Shown here: piece by piece, positions 1-7,989 of the stretch
Numbering within the stretch: the stretch's first letter is position 1
How the letters are laid out: the number at the start of each line of letters is the position of its first letter
Source of the DNA: Chitiniphilus purpureus
GTDB taxonomy: Bacteria; Pseudomonadota; Gammaproteobacteria; Burkholderiales; Chitinibacteraceae
Length of the DNA: 64,000 nt
Reading direction: 5' to 3'
Assembly: GCF_025642115.1 (NCBI RefSeq)
Contig: NZ_CP106753.1
Coordinates: 248,001-312,000 of the forward strand
Translations under genes and position numbers: made by a program
The notes under the pieces: generated by a model
Databases searched by the model: none
What the model was told of the DNA's origin: nothing
What the model saw: the letters and a program-made list of their open reading frames with translations, nothing else

Positions 1-520
1 GAAAAGAAAGGTTTCAATTCATTAAATACATATAGCAATTGAGCAAGGCATGTCAAAAACTCAATGCATGCTGGTCATACATGAGAGCGCGCACCCGATA
101 CAAGAATGGAAAATTACAGTACTACTGTATTTCTCGCCCAAAATTCCTTTTTTTAAGTAGCCCTTACCCTAAAAACAGAATCAGCATATCAACAAAAATG
201 GGATTTTATGCTACACACCGGCTATAAATTCATCCAGTTATACGCGAAAGGCAGTTTTCAGCGCAGAACCAAAGAGATCAGGGCAGGTTGGTTGAAGCGA
301 GGATGCACTGCTTTAAGCAATTGGCGACATGCGCTGTGGCAGGCGCATGTCGGCGAAATATGGCCCAATCAAGATTCACAAGAGAGCATTTAAATTGATC
401 TTCACAACTTAGCCTGCTACAGGTGGTATGGACAAAATAAACGTGCTTAGATCTGGGATCATACTCTCTTAAGCTTTTCCCTTTGAAAAAGATAGTACTT
501 TCCCTCAGGATTTGCTCCAT
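1..520. other. AT-rich stretch without a supportable gene
   Basis: This stretch is visibly richer in A and T than the rest of the window. The open frames in it are under 85 codons, have no convincing ribosome-binding site and do not resemble any family I know. It lies just downstream of the leftward epimerase gene and may continue an AT-rich glycan locus beyond the window edge. I see no terminator hairpin, tRNA or repeat here. Confidence 0.5.
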
Positions 521-1618
521 CTAGCAAGATTTGACCAGGACCTGCGCTAGGTGTTGAGCAATGATGGATGCAGGTGACGGCCCTCCAATCTGGGGCCTAC
601 GGGAGACCTTGACTGGCAATGTAGCGATCAGAGTTCGCAGTTGTCCCGGATCGGGCTTGACCAATTGGGCTGTCGAGCCAAGGCCCTCTTGCCGTTCAGT
701 ATGATCACGCATAATTAAGGTTGGCACTTGCAGAAGACTTAACTCCTCCTGGTTGCTACCCCCATCGGTGATTACAAAACGTGCGCCAGCCAAAAGCCGG
801 ACAAATTTGAAGTAGCCCATGCGATCCAGTAGTTCAATCCCAGGATGGGCTTGGAGCCGTTGCAACAAGCCGGTGGCTTCCAATCGCTTTCGGGTTGCAG
901 AATGCAGTACGAAACGGATGGGAACCTGCTCGGCCGCCGCTTCAATTGCGGCGATGATGGACTTTAGCCGACCGGTAAAGAAAATATTCTCGAAGCGATG
1001 GATCGAACAAACTGCATAAGGTTGTTCAGGTGGCTCGAGCAACTCGTCACCGAGTGCCAATCGGACAGCATCGACAATCGTGTTTTGGCCGGTATCAATT
1101 CGCTCCAACCACTTATAACGATGGAGGTTATTACCAGCCCACTCACCAGGATGATAGGCAATATCCGACCACCTGAAGGTCAATAGTCGGTTAATTTCCT
1201 CCGGAAACGGATTTAAAAGGTTAAAAGACCGCAATCCAGCTTCAATATGGGCTACCGGTATACCACTTTTGCGTCCCAGCCAAGCGGCAAGTACAGTCGA
1301 AAAAGTATCGCCATGGGTAACGATTACGCCATATCGAGCGAACAGCATCCGATGACTTTGTCGAGAACTACGGAAGCACTGCCAAGCCCAGGGCGCCACT
1401 CGTCCAATTGAATTGACTTCGGGACCTTGATACAAAGCTTCCTTTTCCAAGTCCTGCAGTCCGAAATCAGCCAGCAAATCATCAATCGTTTCCCGATGTT
1501 GCCCGGTCCAAAGCATCTCCGTTCTCAGCCCCAGCTCATGGCAAGCCAAAGCGACCGGCGCTGTTTTAATCAGTTGCGCTCGGGTTCCCAGAAGAAAACA
1601 TATCGTCTTTGATAGCAT
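521..1618 (-). CDS. wecB: UDP-N-acetylglucosamine 2-epimerase (WecB-like)
   Basis: Predicted 365-residue cytosolic enzyme of the UDP-GlcNAc 2-epimerase family, which converts UDP-GlcNAc to UDP-ManNAc for surface glycans. The family pattern is clear: an N-terminal GTRAQ segment, the central HIEAGLRSFN and FPEEINR motifs, a TGQNTIVDA segment, and the C-terminal sugar-nucleotide site TDGGSNQEE followed by RDHTERQEG. I start at the ATG at 1618 (MLSKTICFLLGTR), because the 11 codons available upstream are not family-like. It is the last gene of a leftward cassette, 51 bases after the GT2 gene. Base composition is AT-richer than the core genes. The family is sure; whether the product feeds pilin glycosylation or another polysaccharide is inference. 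Confidence 0.85.
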   Translation of the reverse strand: MLSKTICFLLGTRAQLIKTAPVALACHELGLRTEMLWTGQHRETIDDLLADFGLQDLEKEALYQGPEVNSIGRVAPWAWQCFRSSRQSHRMLFARYGVIVTHGDTFSTVLAAWLGRKSGIPVAHIEAGLRSFNLLNPFPEEINRLLTFRWSDIAYHPGEWAGNNLHRYKWLERIDTGQNTIVDAVRLALGDELLEPPEQPYAVCSIHRFENIFFTGRLKSIIAAIEAAAEQVPIRFVLHSATRKRLEATGLLQRLQAHPGIELLDRMGYFKFVRLLAGARFVITDGGSNQEELSLLQVPTLIMRDHTERQEGLGSTAQLVKPDPGQLRTLIATLPVKVSRRPQIGGPSPASIIAQHLAQVLVKSC

Positions 1619-1669
1619 GTGACAGCAATCTCTATAGATGAGCTTGATCACCGAATCATGTTGTACTTT

Positions 1670-2557
1670 CTATTCTTCGTTTTCCAACGCGGAATCAATA
1701 CGCAGATACATTAAACTGGTTATCTGCTCGGCAACAAGCCCGAACAGAAAAATCAAAACCGAGTTGGAAATCAAAAGGGCAGACATATTAGTAAAGCGCC
1801 CAAAAGAAAGAAAAGTATATGCATAGTAAGCTATGCCCACCGAGAAAAAAGAGAGGGCAATGGGTGCAAATAATTTCAATGGCGAAAAGAGCGTACCGAC
1901 TTTGAAGATGATAAGCAGAAAGCGTAGTCCATCCTTGGTCAGATGGATATGGCTTTTCCCTTGGCGCTGCAGAACGTTAACCGACTCATATGCTACAGAG
2001 TATCCGCTACGGAAGAAGCACATGGTAATTGTCGTTGGATAAGAAAAACCATTTGGCAGCAGCGGTAGAAACTGCAGGAATTGCTTACGTCGTACTGCGC
2101 GAAAACCAGAAGTGAGATCAAGCACCTTTTGACCCACCATCCAGCTCGCCAGACGATTGTAGAAGCGATTTGCAAACGCGCGATGGTGGTTGGCTTGACC
2201 AGCGCGATTTCTTGCACCGACAACCATGTCGTGCCCAGAATTGAGCGTGTTTAACAACCGATCAATTTCGTGTGCTTGATGTTGGCCATCTGCATCCATG
2301 AATACCAGCACTTCACCGTTTGCGGCACGTGCACCGCTCTTGATCGCAGCACCGTTCCCTTTTGAATAAGGGTGATTGACCACACGAGCATTGCATGCGA
2401 TCGCAATTTCTGACGTACTATCGGTAGAACCATCGTTCACGACAATCAACTCTGCTTCCGGATAATGGGCCCTTATTTGCGGAAGCAACTGGGCCAAGCT
2501 TGCCGCTTCGTTCTTTGCAGGGATGATGACAGAAATACGGCTAGTGCTTCTGTTCAT
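1670..2557 (-). CDS. GT2 glycosyltransferase, polyprenyl-phosphate sugar synthase-like
   Basis: 295-residue family 2 glycosyltransferase of the DPM1/polyprenyl-phosphate sugar synthase type, expected to move a sugar from a nucleotide donor to a lipid phosphate at the inner membrane. The GT-A fold shows in VIIPAKNE (about 10-17), NDGSTDST (41-48) and the metal-binding MDADGQH (D88, D90). A basic amphipathic stretch is followed by two hydrophobic C-terminal segments (about 215-275) that would anchor it in the membrane. The start overlaps the end of the upstream GT-C-like gene by 17 bases, which suggests coupled translation. Its product would be a natural donor for that GT-C-like protein. The substrate sugar is unknown. 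Confidence 0.85.
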   Translation of the reverse strand: MNRSTSRISVIIPAKNEAASLAQLLPQIRAHYPEAELIVVNDGSTDSTSEIAIACNARVVNHPYSKGNGAAIKSGARAANGEVLVFMDADGQHQAHEIDRLLNTLNSGHDMVVGARNRAGQANHHRAFANRFYNRLASWMVGQKVLDLTSGFRAVRRKQFLQFLPLLPNGFSYPTTITMCFFRSGYSVAYESVNVLQRQGKSHIHLTKDGLRFLLIIFKVGTLFSPLKLFAPIALSFFSVGIAYYAYTFLSFGRFTNMSALLISNSVLIFLFGLVAEQITSLMYLRIDSALENEE

Positions 2558-4457
2558 TGGATGAGCCCTTGTTGATGGCTTGCCTTAAAGCAAGCATCTT
2601 TGAATAATACAAATCCCGTCTCAACGAAGGAAGTTTACGCACGACTTCATCAGATTGCTGAAGCAGGTCAAGTGCAGCAGGGTAATGCCCTTGCTTGTAC
2701 CGCCAATAGGCTTGAATGATAGGATACTCAGGGTCAGCGGGATCAACCTGACGAGCCGAATCAAGATCTGCCACAGCACCATTGATATCATTGGTAAGAT
2801 GCTTCATTCGGGCCCGGATAAAATAAAGATAATCATAACCGAAGGCCCGCTGGAAATTCTTATTTTTTATCAATTGCGTCGCGATGTTCGACACATAGGC
2901 TGGATCCAGGTGCTTGCAATGCCCTTCGACGACAAAAGACATCAGTTCTTCCAATGTGTTGCCTGCAGCGAGCGAAAACGGGGCCGCCGATAACTTCTGA
3001 TTGATTGTCAAGATATCAGGAATGGTTACGCGCTGATCCATACAATGCAGTCTGACCAGCGAAATCCACGGCCCTGCATCTTGATGTCGTTGTGCGGACT
3101 GCCACACAAGCGTGGCTGCCTCAAGCACATGGCCATTGTTTGCGATTATCACCGCAGCAGCCTCCTGGGCACGCATGGAATCAGGCTTGCGTTTTGCCCA
3201 CACATACGCTTGTTCCAATGGATTGGACCAGATCCTTGCTTCATGGAAAGTAATAGCCAACGTAAGCCCTAGGTACATAGTAAAAGTGGCTTTGGCTATT
3301 TTCTTCATTCCTGCGCGGCCAAGGTAATATGTCAACCCTATAGGAATGAGTAATGGGCCAAATAGGGCAATGTAATTACGGTGCTCGAAGTAGAGCTCAA
3401 GATTCAACGACGTGGATTCAAGTAGATGATTCCCCAAAAACCAGAGAATGCCAAAACAAGCAAGCGGGTAATACGGAGCGAATGCGATACCAGCTATGAC
3501 AAGGCCTATGACGACTATCAGTGCCGGAAGGGTAGCAAAGGGGGAGAAGAGGGATGTCGATAGTGGGTAATTATCGTAGAACAAGCCTAGCGCAGCTGGG
3601 CTGGGCAGCAAGATTTTATACAGATAGTCCAGCAGGATACGCGGCTCCGTCATTAACCGCTCCCGTGCGTTGAAACTCCTGTTGGTCCATTCTGGAGCCA
3701 ACGCGCTATTCGCCAAATAAATCAGAAGCGCGGCCAAACAAAGCGCTGAGAGGCATTTGAATGCAATTAATATCTTTGTACAAGGACGCGCTCGGAATAT
3801 CGTATGCTCCGCGGCCAAAATCAGTACGGGCAGCAGTATGCCGTTCTCTTTTGAGAAAATGGAAAGCGCAGCACAGATCAGAGTGATTACAAGCCAGCAA
3901 ATCACGCGGCGTAGTTGATGCTGCTCTGCAGCCAGCCGCAACTGGTAATAGCAGCAAAACCCAAGCAACATGAACATGCTGCTCAACAAAGCCATACGCT
4001 GTATGACATACAGCACCGTTGAAATATGCAGCGGATTACAGGCCCACAATATAGTGAGCAGCAAGGCGTACTGCTGTTTCTGCTCCTTGAATACACTATT
4101 GGAGAAGACGATTTGAGCGATTCGATAAATCAGAATTGTATTGATCAGATGGATGGCGATATTCACCACCTTGAACGCTGCAGGGTCATGCGGCCAGGCA
4201 GGCGCCTGCAAGAAAAATGTCGTCAGTGCAACTGGCCGGCCAGTAGGTCCGGCAAAACCCTGGCGCTGCAGGAATTCCAGCCACTGTTGCCAGCTCAAAC
4301 GATCAGTCACCCCCTCCAACAACTCTAGGTTCGATGAGTCATCCAGCAGAAATCCGCCGGGCAATCCTTGAGAATAAATCAAGGTAGCCATACACAAAAT
4401 CAGGAATAGCCAGAACCAATTGGCAATTTTTGGTTGGAATAGCCGTGTTAGACGCAT
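2541..4457 (-). CDS. multi-pass GT-C-like membrane protein with TPR-like tail, putative pilin glycosyltransferase
   Basis: 638-residue membrane protein. One N-terminal transmembrane helix leads into a periplasmic loop with adjacent acidic residues (GGFLLDDSSNL, D39/D40), the place and pattern of the catalytic acid in GT-C enzymes such as the TMTC and PMT families. About ten further hydrophobic segments run to about residue 430. The last 200 residues are soluble and helical with TPR-like periodicity. I start at the ATG at 4457; the upstream codons are not membrane-like. The gene follows the distal pilin gene, separated by a strong hairpin terminator, an arrangement like pilin genes followed by their TfpO- or TfpW-type glycosyltransferases. 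I cannot assign it to a named family; pilin glycosylation is inference. Confidence 0.7.
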   Translation of the reverse strand: MRLTRLFQPKIANWFWLFLILCMATLIYSQGLPGGFLLDDSSNLELLEGVTDRLSWQQWLEFLQRQGFAGPTGRPVALTTFFLQAPAWPHDPAAFKVVNIAIHLINTILIYRIAQIVFSNSVFKEQKQQYALLLTILWACNPLHISTVLYVIQRMALLSSMFMLLGFCCYYQLRLAAEQHQLRRVICWLVITLICAALSIFSKENGILLPVLILAAEHTIFRARPCTKILIAFKCLSALCLAALLIYLANSALAPEWTNRSFNARERLMTEPRILLDYLYKILLPSPAALGLFYDNYPLSTSLFSPFATLPALIVVIGLVIAGIAFAPYYPLACFGILWFLGNHLLESTSLNLELYFEHRNYIALFGPLLIPIGLTYYLGRAGMKKIAKATFTMYLGLTLAITFHEARIWSNPLEQAYVWAKRKPDSMRAQEAAAVIIANNGHVLEAATLVWQSAQRHQDAGPWISLVRLHCMDQRVTIPDILTINQKLSAAPFSLAAGNTLEELMSFVVEGHCKHLDPAYVSNIATQLIKNKNFQRAFGYDYLYFIRARMKHLTNDINGAVADLDSARQVDPADPEYPIIQAYWRYKQGHYPAALDLLQQSDEVVRKLPSLRRDLYYSKMLALRQAINKGSSNEQKH

Positions 4458-4477
4458 GTTAGGAGAATAGATGTACA

Positions 4478-4514
4478 ACGACAAAACACATGGCCGGGTA
4501 TAAGCCCGGCCATG
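4478..4514 (-). terminator. Rho-independent terminator after the distal pilin gene
   Basis: A perfect 10-bp inverted repeat, CATGGCCGGG and CCCGGCCATG with a 6-base loop (4489-4514), is followed on the minus strand by a T-rich run (TGTTTTGTCGTTG). It sits between the pilin stop at 4563 and the GT-C-like start at 4457. It would keep most transcription on the highly expressed pilin, with some read-through to the modification genes. Confidence 0.85.
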
Positions 4515-4562
4515 CTGTGCAACCCTCAAACCTGCCTATGCAAGCTTGAAGAGAAAATTCGA

Positions 4563-4973
4563 TTAAGAGCAGCTCTTTGGCCTGACTGCAGGATCAAGGC
4601 TGGCAGCGTTGCAACTCCACCGACCATTGTTTGTGGAATAAGTAAAGACAATAGTTTTACCCCCCACTTTGGCATTAACGCTGCCTGTCGGTTTGAAAGT
4701 AGCAGTAATTGCGCCAGTGCTCGTATTGAGTTGGAGGCCTTGCACATATCTACCCGTTCTAACCGCAGTAGTCGGTATGGTCAAAACTCCTTGATCTGCA
4801 TAGGTTTCCGAGACTGGGGTCTTCAAACCTGCAAGCAAATTCATGCCTTCAGTCACCTGGGCGCGGGCGGTGTAATCCTGGTAGGCCGGGATAGCCACAG
4901 CGGCGAGGATACCGATAATCGCGACCACGATCATCAGCTCGATCAAGGTAAAACCTTGCTGCATTCTTTTCAT
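4563..4973 (-). CDS. pilA: type IV major pilin (PilA-like), distal copy
   Basis: 136-residue type IVa pilin, the polymerising subunit of the pilus. The short leader ends in a PilD-type site (KRMQQG before [10 protein letters not shown]) with Glu5 of the mature chain present, followed by the hydrophobic N-terminal helix (about 8-30). Two cysteines near the C-terminus (WSCNAA and KSCS) bound the usual disulfide D-loop. The chain ends in serine immediately after the second cysteine, as in Pseudomonas group I pilins that TfpO glycosylates on that serine. I start at the second ATG (4973), giving a normal short leader. It is preceded by its own sigma-54-like promoter and followed by a terminator. 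Confidence 0.9.
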   Translation of the reverse strand: MKRMQQGFTLIELMIVVAIIGILAAVAIPAYQDYTARAQVTEGMNLLAGLKTPVSETYADQGVLTIPTTAVRTGRYVQGLQLNTSTGAITATFKPTGSVNAKVGGKTIVFTYSTNNGRWSCNAASLDPAVRPKSCS

Positions 4974-5003
4974 GATAAGCATTCCTTATGCTGAGAAAGT
5001 AGG

Positions 5004-5027
5004 GGCGGCTAGCACTCCCTTGCCGCC
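5004..5027 (-). other. hairpin in the leader between the two pilin genes
   Basis: GGCGGC and GCCGCC face each other across 12 bases in the probable 5' leader of the distal pilin transcript, and also lie 3' of the proximal pilin gene. There is no T-tract, so it may be an mRNA-stability element rather than a terminator. Confidence 0.4.
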
Positions 5028-5039
5028 TGATGGTCATTG

Positions 5040-5055
5040 AGCAACTTACATGCCA
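5040..5055 (-). promoter_or_regulatory. sigma-54-like promoter of the distal pilin gene
   Basis: Read on the minus strand the site is TGGCAT-GTAAG-TTGCT, which matches the -24/-12 consensus TGGCAC-N5-TTGCW at all but one position with exact spacing. It begins 2 bases after the stop codon of the proximal pilin gene, about 67-82 bases before the distal pilin start. Pilin genes of Pseudomonas and relatives are known to use RpoN with PilS/PilR. Confidence 0.75.
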
Positions 5056-5057
5056 GG

Positions 5058-5453
5058 TTACTGGCAAACAGTAGGTACAGCCCCTGCTGGCAGGTCTACG
5101 TTGCTGCAACGCCACTCTGAAGAAGCGGTGTTGAAGGTCAGCTTCAGCTTGCGCGTCTTGATCATGCCAGCGGCATTGGTCCTAAACGTTGCTACGTAGT
5201 CTGCAGTTGCCGGTGTCCTATCAATCGTTGCTACATATTGCCCAGAAATACTGGTACCTGTAGGGATATCCAATCCACCATTCTGCTGATACTCCACCGA
5301 AACGCGGCCACGTACGCCATCGAACAACTGCAGCGCCTCCGCCGCCTGCGCGCGCGCCGTATAGCTCTGGTATGCAGGGATCGCGACAGCCGCGAGGACA
5401 CCGATGATCGCAACCACGATCATCAGCTCGATCAAAGTGAAGCCCTTTTGCAT
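5058..5453 (-). CDS. pilA: type IV major pilin (PilA-like), proximal copy
   Basis: 131-residue type IVa pilin with a very short leader (MQKG), then [10 protein letters not shown] with mature Glu5, then the hydrophobic helix to about residue 27. A C-terminal cysteine pair (WRCSN and TVCQ) forms the D-loop. The first 30 residues are nearly identical to the distal pilin and the rest diverges, as expected for duplicated pilins under diversifying pressure. The chain ends in glutamine rather than serine after the last cysteine. A clear ribosome-binding site (GGGGAAG) precedes the ATG, and a sigma-54-like promoter lies about 40 bases further up. The two pilins could be alternative or mixed subunits. 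Confidence 0.92.
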   Translation of the reverse strand: MQKGFTLIELMIVVAIIGVLAAVAIPAYQSYTARAQAAEALQLFDGVRGRVSVEYQQNGGLDIPTGTSISGQYVATIDRTPATADYVATFRTNAAGMIKTRKLKLTFNTASSEWRCSNVDLPAGAVPTVCQ

Positions 5454-5491
5454 GACTTCCCCCTGTTGCGCAAAAAAGTTGACCGGAGTAC

Positions 5492-5507
5492 AGCATGTTG
5501 CGTGCCA
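5492..5507 (-). promoter_or_regulatory. sigma-54-like promoter of the proximal pilin gene
   Basis: Read on the minus strand, TGGCAC-GCAAC-ATGCT carries a perfect -24 element and a -12 element with one mismatch, at exact N5 spacing. It implies a transcript start near 5480 and a leader of about 28 bases before the pilin ATG. Confidence 0.75.
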
Positions 5508-5565
5508 ACGGCATGTGCAGGGCTGTTCAATCCTGTCAAATCTGATTAGACTGCGCCTCCATGTT

Positions 5566-5641
<76 letters not shown>

Positions 5642-5650
5642 GAATGTCTG

Positions 5651-5684
5651 CAAAGCCCGCCTTCCGGCGGGCTTTGTCGTTTTC
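5651..5684 (+). terminator. Rho-independent terminator of tRNA-Thr
   Basis: A perfect 11-bp stem (CAAAGCCCGCC and GGCGGGCTTTG, 5651-5676) with a TTCC tetraloop is followed by TCGTTTTC. It directly follows the tRNA 3' end. Confidence 0.9.
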
Positions 5685-6009
5685 AGGCTAGGTGGTCCGT
5701 CAGTCCACGACAGACGGTGCAGCGCAAACGGATGCCGGCCATTGAAGCGCTGCCTTGTGGCGGGCTGAAGTGACGTTTTTCGTCACAAGCCTTACGAAAA
5801 TGGGCGTCACTTTCCATTTTGCACCCGGTGCACGCGCACTCCGCCAGCCCGTGCGGGCAATCTTGATTGCCTCATTCCAATACCGCCCGCGGGTCGGCGT
5901 CTGGCCGTGAAGCGCCCCCTTCCGTTCGCCTGCCCGCGGCCGGTGCTGTATCTGTGCACCGGGTGGGCTCGCTTGCCACAATGGCTGCATCCCTCGGGTG
6001 GAGCGCGCG
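5685..6009. other. intergenic region upstream of the BenE-like gene, with two inverted repeats
   Basis: I see no gene in these 325 bases. Two inverted repeats lie close together: GTGACG-TTTTT-CGTCAC (5770-5786) and AAAATGG-N10-CCATTTT (5797-5820). They could be regulator sites for the rightward symporter gene, but no consensus that I know fits. Confidence 0.4.
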
Positions 6010-7167
6010 ATGCGTGTGTTGAGCAATGTGTCACTGGTGGTGGCCGGTTTTGTCACGGTGTTGGTGGGGTTCACCAGCTCGGCCGTGATCGTGTTCCAGG
6101 CGGCACAGGCGCTGGGGGCCACGCAGGCCGAGGCTGCGTCGTGGATGTGGGCGCTGGGGCTGGCGATGGGGGTGAGCTGCATTGCCCTGTCGCTGCGCTA
6201 TCGGGTGCCGGTGGTGACTGCCTGGTCGACGCCGGGCGCGGCACTGCTGGTGACCGGCGTGGCCGGTGTGAGCATGGCCGAGGCGGTCGGCGCCTTCATT
6301 GTCAGCGGCTTGCTGATCACGCTTGCCGGGTTCAGCGGCTGGTTCGAACGGGCCATGGCCCGTATCCCGCTCGCCATTGCCTCGGCCATGCTGGCCGGGG
6401 TGCTGCTGCGCTTCGGCATGGCCGCGTTCACCGGCCTGCAGACCCAGCTCACGCTGGTGGCCGGCATGCTGGTGGTCTATCTGGCGATGCGACGCTGGCA
6501 ACCGCGCTACGCCATTCCGCTGGTGCTGCTGGCCGGCAGCCTGATCGCTGCTTGGCAAGGCCAGCTGCACCTGGGGAACGTCCGCTGGCAGCTGGCGCAA
6601 CCGGTGTTCATCATGCCGGCGCTGTCGTGGCAGGCGGTGCTGAGCGTGGCGCTGCCGTTGTTCCTGGTGACCATGGCCTCGCAGAACGTGCCCGGTGTGG
6701 CGGTGCTCAGGGCGGCGGGCTACCATCCGCCGCTTTCGCCCATCATCGGCTGGACCGGCATCATCACCATGCTGCTGGCGCCGTTCGGTGCCTTCGCGCT
6801 CAATCTGGCCGCGATCACCGCAGCCATCTGTATGGGCGCGGAGGCGCATGAGGATGCCCGGCGTCGCTATCTGGCGGCCGTGGCCGCCGGCGTGTTCTAT
6901 GTGATCGTCGGGGTGTGCGGCGCCACTGTGGCCGCGCTGTTCGCCGCGTTTCCCAAGGAGCTGGTGCTGACACTGGCCGGCCTTGCCTTGATCAATACCA
7001 TCGGCAACGGCCTTGCCGGTGCGGTGCGGGACGAGGCACAGCGCGAGCCGGCGCTGGTCACCTTCCTGGTGACTGCCTCAGGGGTGACGCTGTTCGGCAT
7101 CGGCTCGGCGTTTTGGGGGCTGATCGGCGGAGCGCTCGCCTATCTGGCACTGACCTGGCGTCGCTGA
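6010..7167 (+). CDS. benE: BenE-family benzoate/H+ symporter-like permease
   Basis: 385-residue inner-membrane protein with about 11-12 hydrophobic segments throughout, in the NCS2-related BenE/YdcO family. Family features include the YRVPVVTAWSTPGAALL segment near residues 60-80 and the APFGAFALNLAAITAAICMG segment near 255-275. BenE of Acinetobacter imports benzoate with protons; YdcO of E. coli has no proven substrate. No benzoate catabolic genes are nearby, so the substrate is open. I prefer the ATG at 6010, which has GGTGGAG 6 bases upstream, over the GTG at 5998. It converges on nudC with a 22-base gap. Confidence 0.85.
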   Translation: MRVLSNVSLVVAGFVTVLVGFTSSAVIVFQAAQALGATQAEAASWMWALGLAMGVSCIALSLRYRVPVVTAWSTPGAALLVTGVAGVSMAEAVGAFIVSGLLITLAGFSGWFERAMARIPLAIASAMLAGVLLRFGMAAFTGLQTQLTLVAGMLVVYLAMRRWQPRYAIPLVLLAGSLIAAWQGQLHLGNVRWQLAQPVFIMPALSWQAVLSVALPLFLVTMASQNVPGVAVLRAAGYHPPLSPIIGWTGIITMLLAPFGAFALNLAAITAAICMGAEAHEDARRRYLAAVAAGVFYVIVGVCGATVAALFAAFPKELVLTLAGLALINTIGNGLAGAVRDEAQREPALVTFLVTASGVTLFGIGSAFWGLIGGALAYLALTWRR

Positions 7168-7189
7168 AGGCGCCTGCCGGCACAGGCTG

Positions 7190-7987
7190 TCAGCGGGGAG
7201 CAGGTAGTTCAGCCAGCGCGGCCTGGATCAGCCGGTAGGCGATGCTGCCCCGGCTGGGCAGATCGGGCAGCGCTTCCGGGGTGAACCAGGCCGCGTCCTC
7301 GATCTCACCCGGCTGCGGCACGATCTCGCCCTCCACATAGTCGGCAAGGAATGCCAGCATCAGCGAATGCGGAAACGGCCAGCTCTGGCTGCCGAACCAG
7401 CGCAGGTTGCCGATGCGCAGCCCGACCTCCTCGTAAACCTCGCGATGCGCGCACGCCTCCAGCGTCTCGCCCGGCTCCACGAACCCGGCCAGCGCGCTGT
7501 ACACCCCGGCCTTGAACTGCGGCGAGCGGGCAAGCAGCAACTCGCGCCCGCGCCGGATCAGCACCATCACGGCGGGTGACACGCGCGGCCACACGCGGTG
7601 ATCACACGTCGGGCAGACACGGCAGGCCTCGTCCGGCAGCGCATCGGTCGCGCTACCGCATACGCCGCAGAACGCCTGGGTGCGATGGAAGGTGAGCAGC
7701 TGGCTGGCCCGTCCCGCCATCAGCCACAGGCCGTCTTCGATCAAGCCATGGCTTTGCCGCAACCCCAGCGCCTGCACCGGCAGCGCCGGCACCTGCGGCA
7801 ATGCGAGCGCCTGTACCGGCCGGCCATGGTAATGGCCGACCAGCAGTGAGAGCGACGCCTGCGGCAGTGCCGGCAACAGCAGCCCCTGCTCGAACAGCAG
7901 CGCGTCGCCGGCAAAAGGCAGCGTCAGCGCATCGGCCAGCGGTGCAGCCAGCCAACGATAACCGGGAACGAAACCGTCGGGGAGCAT
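7190..7987 (-). CDS. nudC: NAD(H) pyrophosphatase / RNA decapping hydrolase NudC
   Basis: 265-residue Nudix hydrolase that cleaves NADH to NMNH and AMP and removes NAD caps from RNA. It has an N-terminal NudC-like domain, then a zinc ribbon with cysteines at 107, 110, 122, 125 and 128, then the full Nudix box at 168-190 (G-x5-E-x7-REVYEEVG). The NudC-specific segment SQSWPFPHS follows at about 200-208. The ATG at 7987 lies 2 bases after the stop of the upstream TSUP gene, so the two genes are likely co-transcribed. The length is normal for NudC (about 257 in E. coli). Confidence 0.93.
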   Translation of the reverse strand: MLPDGFVPGYRWLAAPLADALTLPFAGDALLFEQGLLLPALPQASLSLLVGHYHGRPVQALALPQVPALPVQALGLRQSHGLIEDGLWLMAGRASQLLTFHRTQAFCGVCGSATDALPDEACRVCPTCDHRVWPRVSPAVMVLIRRGRELLLARSPQFKAGVYSALAGFVEPGETLEACAHREVYEEVGLRIGNLRWFGSQSWPFPHSLMLAFLADYVEGEIVPQPGEIEDAAWFTPEALPDLPSRGSIAYRLIQAALAELPAPR

Positions 7988-7989
7988 GC

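Noticed and set aside
39..520. Three short open frames in the AT-rich start of the window
   Set aside because: No ribosome-binding sites, no recognisable motifs, and mutual overlap on both strands.
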